Positions 6,533 through 8,257 of a stretch of DNA of 8,257 bases are shown piece by piece (position 1 is the stretch's first letter; each line of letters opens with the position of its first letter). The DNA is taken from assembly GCA_964578625.1 (NCBI GenBank), contig CAZODQ010000032.1, positions 1 to 8,257 on the forward strand, given 5' to 3'. The notes under the pieces were generated by a model. That model saw only the letters and a list, made by a program, of their open reading frames with translations. It made no database searches and had not been told where the DNA came from. The position numbers and the translations under genes were made by a program. This DNA comes from CAZBSE01 sp964578625 (GTDB lineage Bacteria; Actinomycetota; Humimicrobiia; Humimicrobiales; Humimicrobiaceae).

Positions 6533-6817
6533 ATCTATTTTAGGCACTTTAAAACCGTCACTTTTTTTATCAGGTGCATTTTCCAGCGCGGCTTCCTGCG
6601 GAATCGATTTTCTTACCTCATCTTCCCTGAAGACATTTTTTATATCCAGTATGTGTGATGTGGGCGGTACTCCTTCAGTATCTACACTGCTTATATTTGC
6701 TACGTGGTCCAGTATTTTGCCCAGCTGCGAGGTGAATTTTTCTATGTCCTTATCATCAAATTCCAGCTCCGCAAGCTTTGCCACATACTTTACATCGTCT
6801 TTTGAAATTCTTTCCAT
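6530..6817 (-). CDS. gatC: Asp-tRNA(Asn)/Glu-tRNA(Gln) amidotransferase subunit C
   Basis: GatC is the small subunit that wraps around and stabilises the GatA-GatB interface of the amidotransferase. At 95 residues it has the normal family length. The N-terminal helical part shows the typical VKYVAKLAELEFDD (9-22) and QLGKILDHVANI (31-42). It is followed by the extended DTEGVPPTSHILD segment (46-58) and the acidic FREDEV (63-68), ending in APDKKSDGFKVPK, the usual C-terminus. The start ATG has AGAGG seven bases upstream. It is the first gene of the gatCAB set and lies 79 bases after the protease gene, a gap in which I see only weak promoter-like sequences. Confidence 0.96.
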   Translation of the reverse strand: MERISKDDVKYVAKLAELEFDDKDIEKFTSQLGKILDHVANISSVDTEGVPPTSHILDIKNVFREDEVRKSIPQEAALENAPDKKSDGFKVPKID

Positions 6818-6896
6818 GAATCTACCTCTTAAAATACCTATAAAGATAATTTAAGCCCAAATTTAAATATAACATTTTAGCAAATATTTTACCCTA

Positions 6897-7673
6897 TTAA
6901 TATAACTTTATGATATCCAGCTCTCTCAGCAGGATCAATATTAAAATAAGGTTATATACTCCGTGGAGAAAAATTGCCGGCACCAGCGACTTTGTCTTTT
7001 CAAATATATAAGCTAAAATCCAACCGATTATCATAAGGGGTATGAAACTGTACAATTCTATGTGCACCAGGGCAAATAAAAGTGAGGATAGAAAAAGCCC
7101 GGCATTGACACCCCAGCTTTTCTTAAAAGCTGAATATAAAAATCCCCTGAAAAAAACCTCCTCGCTAAACGGGGCAATAGCTGCAACTACAACCAGCAGG
7201 ATATTGCTCGACAGGCTCTTGTTTCTAACCAGTATCTCAATCTTGCTTGCGGGAGCTTCTATACTAAAAAGCGAATTCATCAGAAATACATACAGGAAGC
7301 TTACCAGGAATATTGCAAGCAGTGCAAGAAAAGAATACCATATGGTTTTTGCAATACTGTAATATCTCAAGCCAAGGTCTCTTAAGTGTGACTTTCTCCG
7401 GTGTATAGCAAAAAACCACACCACTCCCAGCATAAGCACTGTCTGGATACCATATGTGACTGAAAAACCTACATTGCCCATATTGGAAGAACCAAAAAAC
7501 TGCCTGCCGCCGAATATTTCAACCAATTTTAAAGAACCAAAATAGACTGCTACCAGAACAGCTGTTAAAAATGCAAGGGACATTACAGCATCGAGGGCAT
7601 TCCATTTTACATTCAAAACCATGCTTTTGTCTTCAGGCGTATCTTCTGCGTTTCTTGTTTCATTATGTCGCAT
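6897..7673 (-). CDS. CPBP-family intramembrane metalloprotease (CAAX protease-like)
   Basis: This is an integral membrane protein of the CPBP / Abi (Rce1-like) family. All three family motifs are present in the C-terminal half: EEVFFRGF (171-178, with the catalytic E171-E172 and R176), FALVH (200-204, metal ligand H204) and HGVYN (237-241, H237 and N241). Hydrophobic stretches at about 28-50, 68-90, 110-134, 157-169, 188-206, 208-224 and 230-249 give six to eight membrane segments. The first 20 residues are polar and acidic and look cytoplasmic. The start ATG has only CAGG as a weak ribosome binding site; Met18 is possible but has none. The substrate is unknown: bacterial members process peptides, act in bacteriocin immunity or have housekeeping roles. 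The gene starts 18 bases after ligA and probably shares its transcript, so a defence link is not suggested by its location. Confidence 0.88.
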   Translation of the reverse strand: MRHNETRNAEDTPEDKSMVLNVKWNALDAVMSLAFLTAVLVAVYFGSLKLVEIFGGRQFFGSSNMGNVGFSVTYGIQTVLMLGVVWFFAIHRRKSHLRDLGLRYYSIAKTIWYSFLALLAIFLVSFLYVFLMNSLFSIEAPASKIEILVRNKSLSSNILLVVVAAIAPFSEEVFFRGFLYSAFKKSWGVNAGLFLSSLLFALVHIELYSFIPLMIIGWILAYIFEKTKSLVPAIFLHGVYNLILILILLRELDIIKLY

Positions 7674-7691
7674 ATATAAACCTGCAGGATA

Positions 7692-8257
7692 TTAATCTTC
7701 TATCATTTTCTTAAACTCTTCTTCGGATATCACTCTGATGCCAAGTTTTTTGGCATCATCAAATTTACTTCCGGGGCTCTCACCTGCAAGGACCATATCG
7801 GTCTCTCTGCTTACGCTTGAGGTCACCCTGCCCCCGAAACCTTCGATAATACGGCTGGCCTCGCTTCTGGAAAAATCATTTAGTTTTCCGGTAAGGACAA
7901 AGGTCTTTCCCGTAAAAGCTTTTCTTTCTTCCACCTTCTTGCGCTCTGAGCCGAAATTGACTCCTGTCTTCCTTAGCTTGTCTATTATTTTCTGGTTCTG
8001 TTCCTGCCTGAAAAAAGCCACTATACTCTGGGCTATTTTAGGCCCGATCTCTTTTATCTTCTCAATCTCGCTGTAACCGGCACGCATCAGGCTGTCAAGA
8101 TCGGGAAAAACCTCCGAGAGGACATCCGCAGTATGCGAACCCACATATCTTATACCCATCGCAAAAAGAATCCTTGCAAGAGGTTTTTTCTTGCTTTCTT
8201 CTATTGCATCAAGCAGATTTTTAGTCGACTTTTCTTTAAAGTTTTCAAGAGAAAAAA
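7692..8257 (-). CDS. ligA: NAD-dependent DNA ligase LigA, C-terminal part (cut by window edge)
   Basis: LigA seals nicks in duplex DNA during replication and repair using NAD+. The frame stays open to the window edge, giving 187 residues of a protein that is normally about 670 long; the methionine at 8159 is internal. The first visible residues (SLENFKEKSTKNLLDAIEES) are the conserved stretch after the zinc finger. Helix-hairpin-helix repeats follow, with LARILFAMGIRYVG (about 26-39) and IKEIGPKIA (about 67-75). The C-terminal BRCT domain runs from about residue 112 to the end, with TGKL, the GG turn and a final EEEFKKM. Only the last quarter is in the window, so the adenylation domain and zinc finger cannot be judged. 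It is the most upstream gene visible in the minus-strand run. Confidence 0.96.
   Translation of the reverse strand, partial: FSLENFKEKSTKNLLDAIEESKKKPLARILFAMGIRYVGSHTADVLSEVFPDLDSLMRAGYSEIEKIKEIGPKIAQSIVAFFRQEQNQKIIDKLRKTGVNFGSERKKVEERKAFTGKTFVLTGKLNDFSRSEASRIIEGFGGRVTSSVSRETDMVLAGESPGSKFDDAKKLGIRVISEEEFKKMIED

Noticed and set aside
6818..6896. Promoter for gatCAB in the gap after the protease gene
   Set aside because: Candidates such as TTGGGC with TATTTT match the consensus poorly; the genes may instead be read from an upstream promoter.

Overview
The window has two regions of visibly different composition. Bases 1 to about 2230 are very AT-rich and hold a two-gene plus-strand operon. Bases about 2285 to 8257 are richer in G+C and hold a minus-strand run of housekeeping genes: ligA (3' part only), a CPBP-family membrane protease gene, gatC, gatA, gatB and pfkA. 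The codons of the plus-strand genes (AAA, AAT, ATA, TTA) differ sharply from the mixed codon use of the minus-strand genes. With an insertion-sequence-like repeat at the left edge, this suggests the left region is acquired accessory DNA beside a conserved chromosomal block.

The accessory operon (348-2202) encodes an AbiEi-family winged-helix regulator/antitoxin and, overlapping it by 38 bases, an AbiEii-family nucleotidyltransferase with an intact acidic catalytic triad. Together they look like a type IV toxin-antitoxin / abortive-infection (AbiE-like) phage-defence module. The regulator is not the classic short AbiEi with an N-terminal winged helix: it has about 140 extra N-terminal residues ahead of the winged helix. 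Directly upstream is a 53-bp imperfect palindrome (283-335) centred on base 309 and ending at the ribosome binding site. It is the best candidate for an autoregulatory operator.

The housekeeping block is transcribed right to left. LigA ends at 7692. A CPBP (CAAX-like) intramembrane protease gene follows 18 bases later. Next come gatC, gatA and gatB, which encode the three subunits of the tRNA-dependent amidotransferase that makes Gln-tRNA(Gln) and/or Asn-tRNA(Asn). The last gene is pfkA, a 6-phosphofructokinase with its own good promoter (TTGACA / TATAAA) and a Rho-independent terminator at 2285-2318. That terminator also lies between the convergent pfkA and AbiE transcription units.

The organism is a bacterium using the indirect (GatCAB) route to amide aminoacyl-tRNAs. 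Strong purine-rich ribosome binding sites, the ligA-gatCAB neighbourhood and low to moderate G+C suggest a Clostridia-like Firmicute or a low-GC candidate phylum; the sequence alone does not settle this. The most interesting part is the AbiE-like operon with its palindromic operator. A second point is the unusual cofactor-site combination in the phosphofructokinase.
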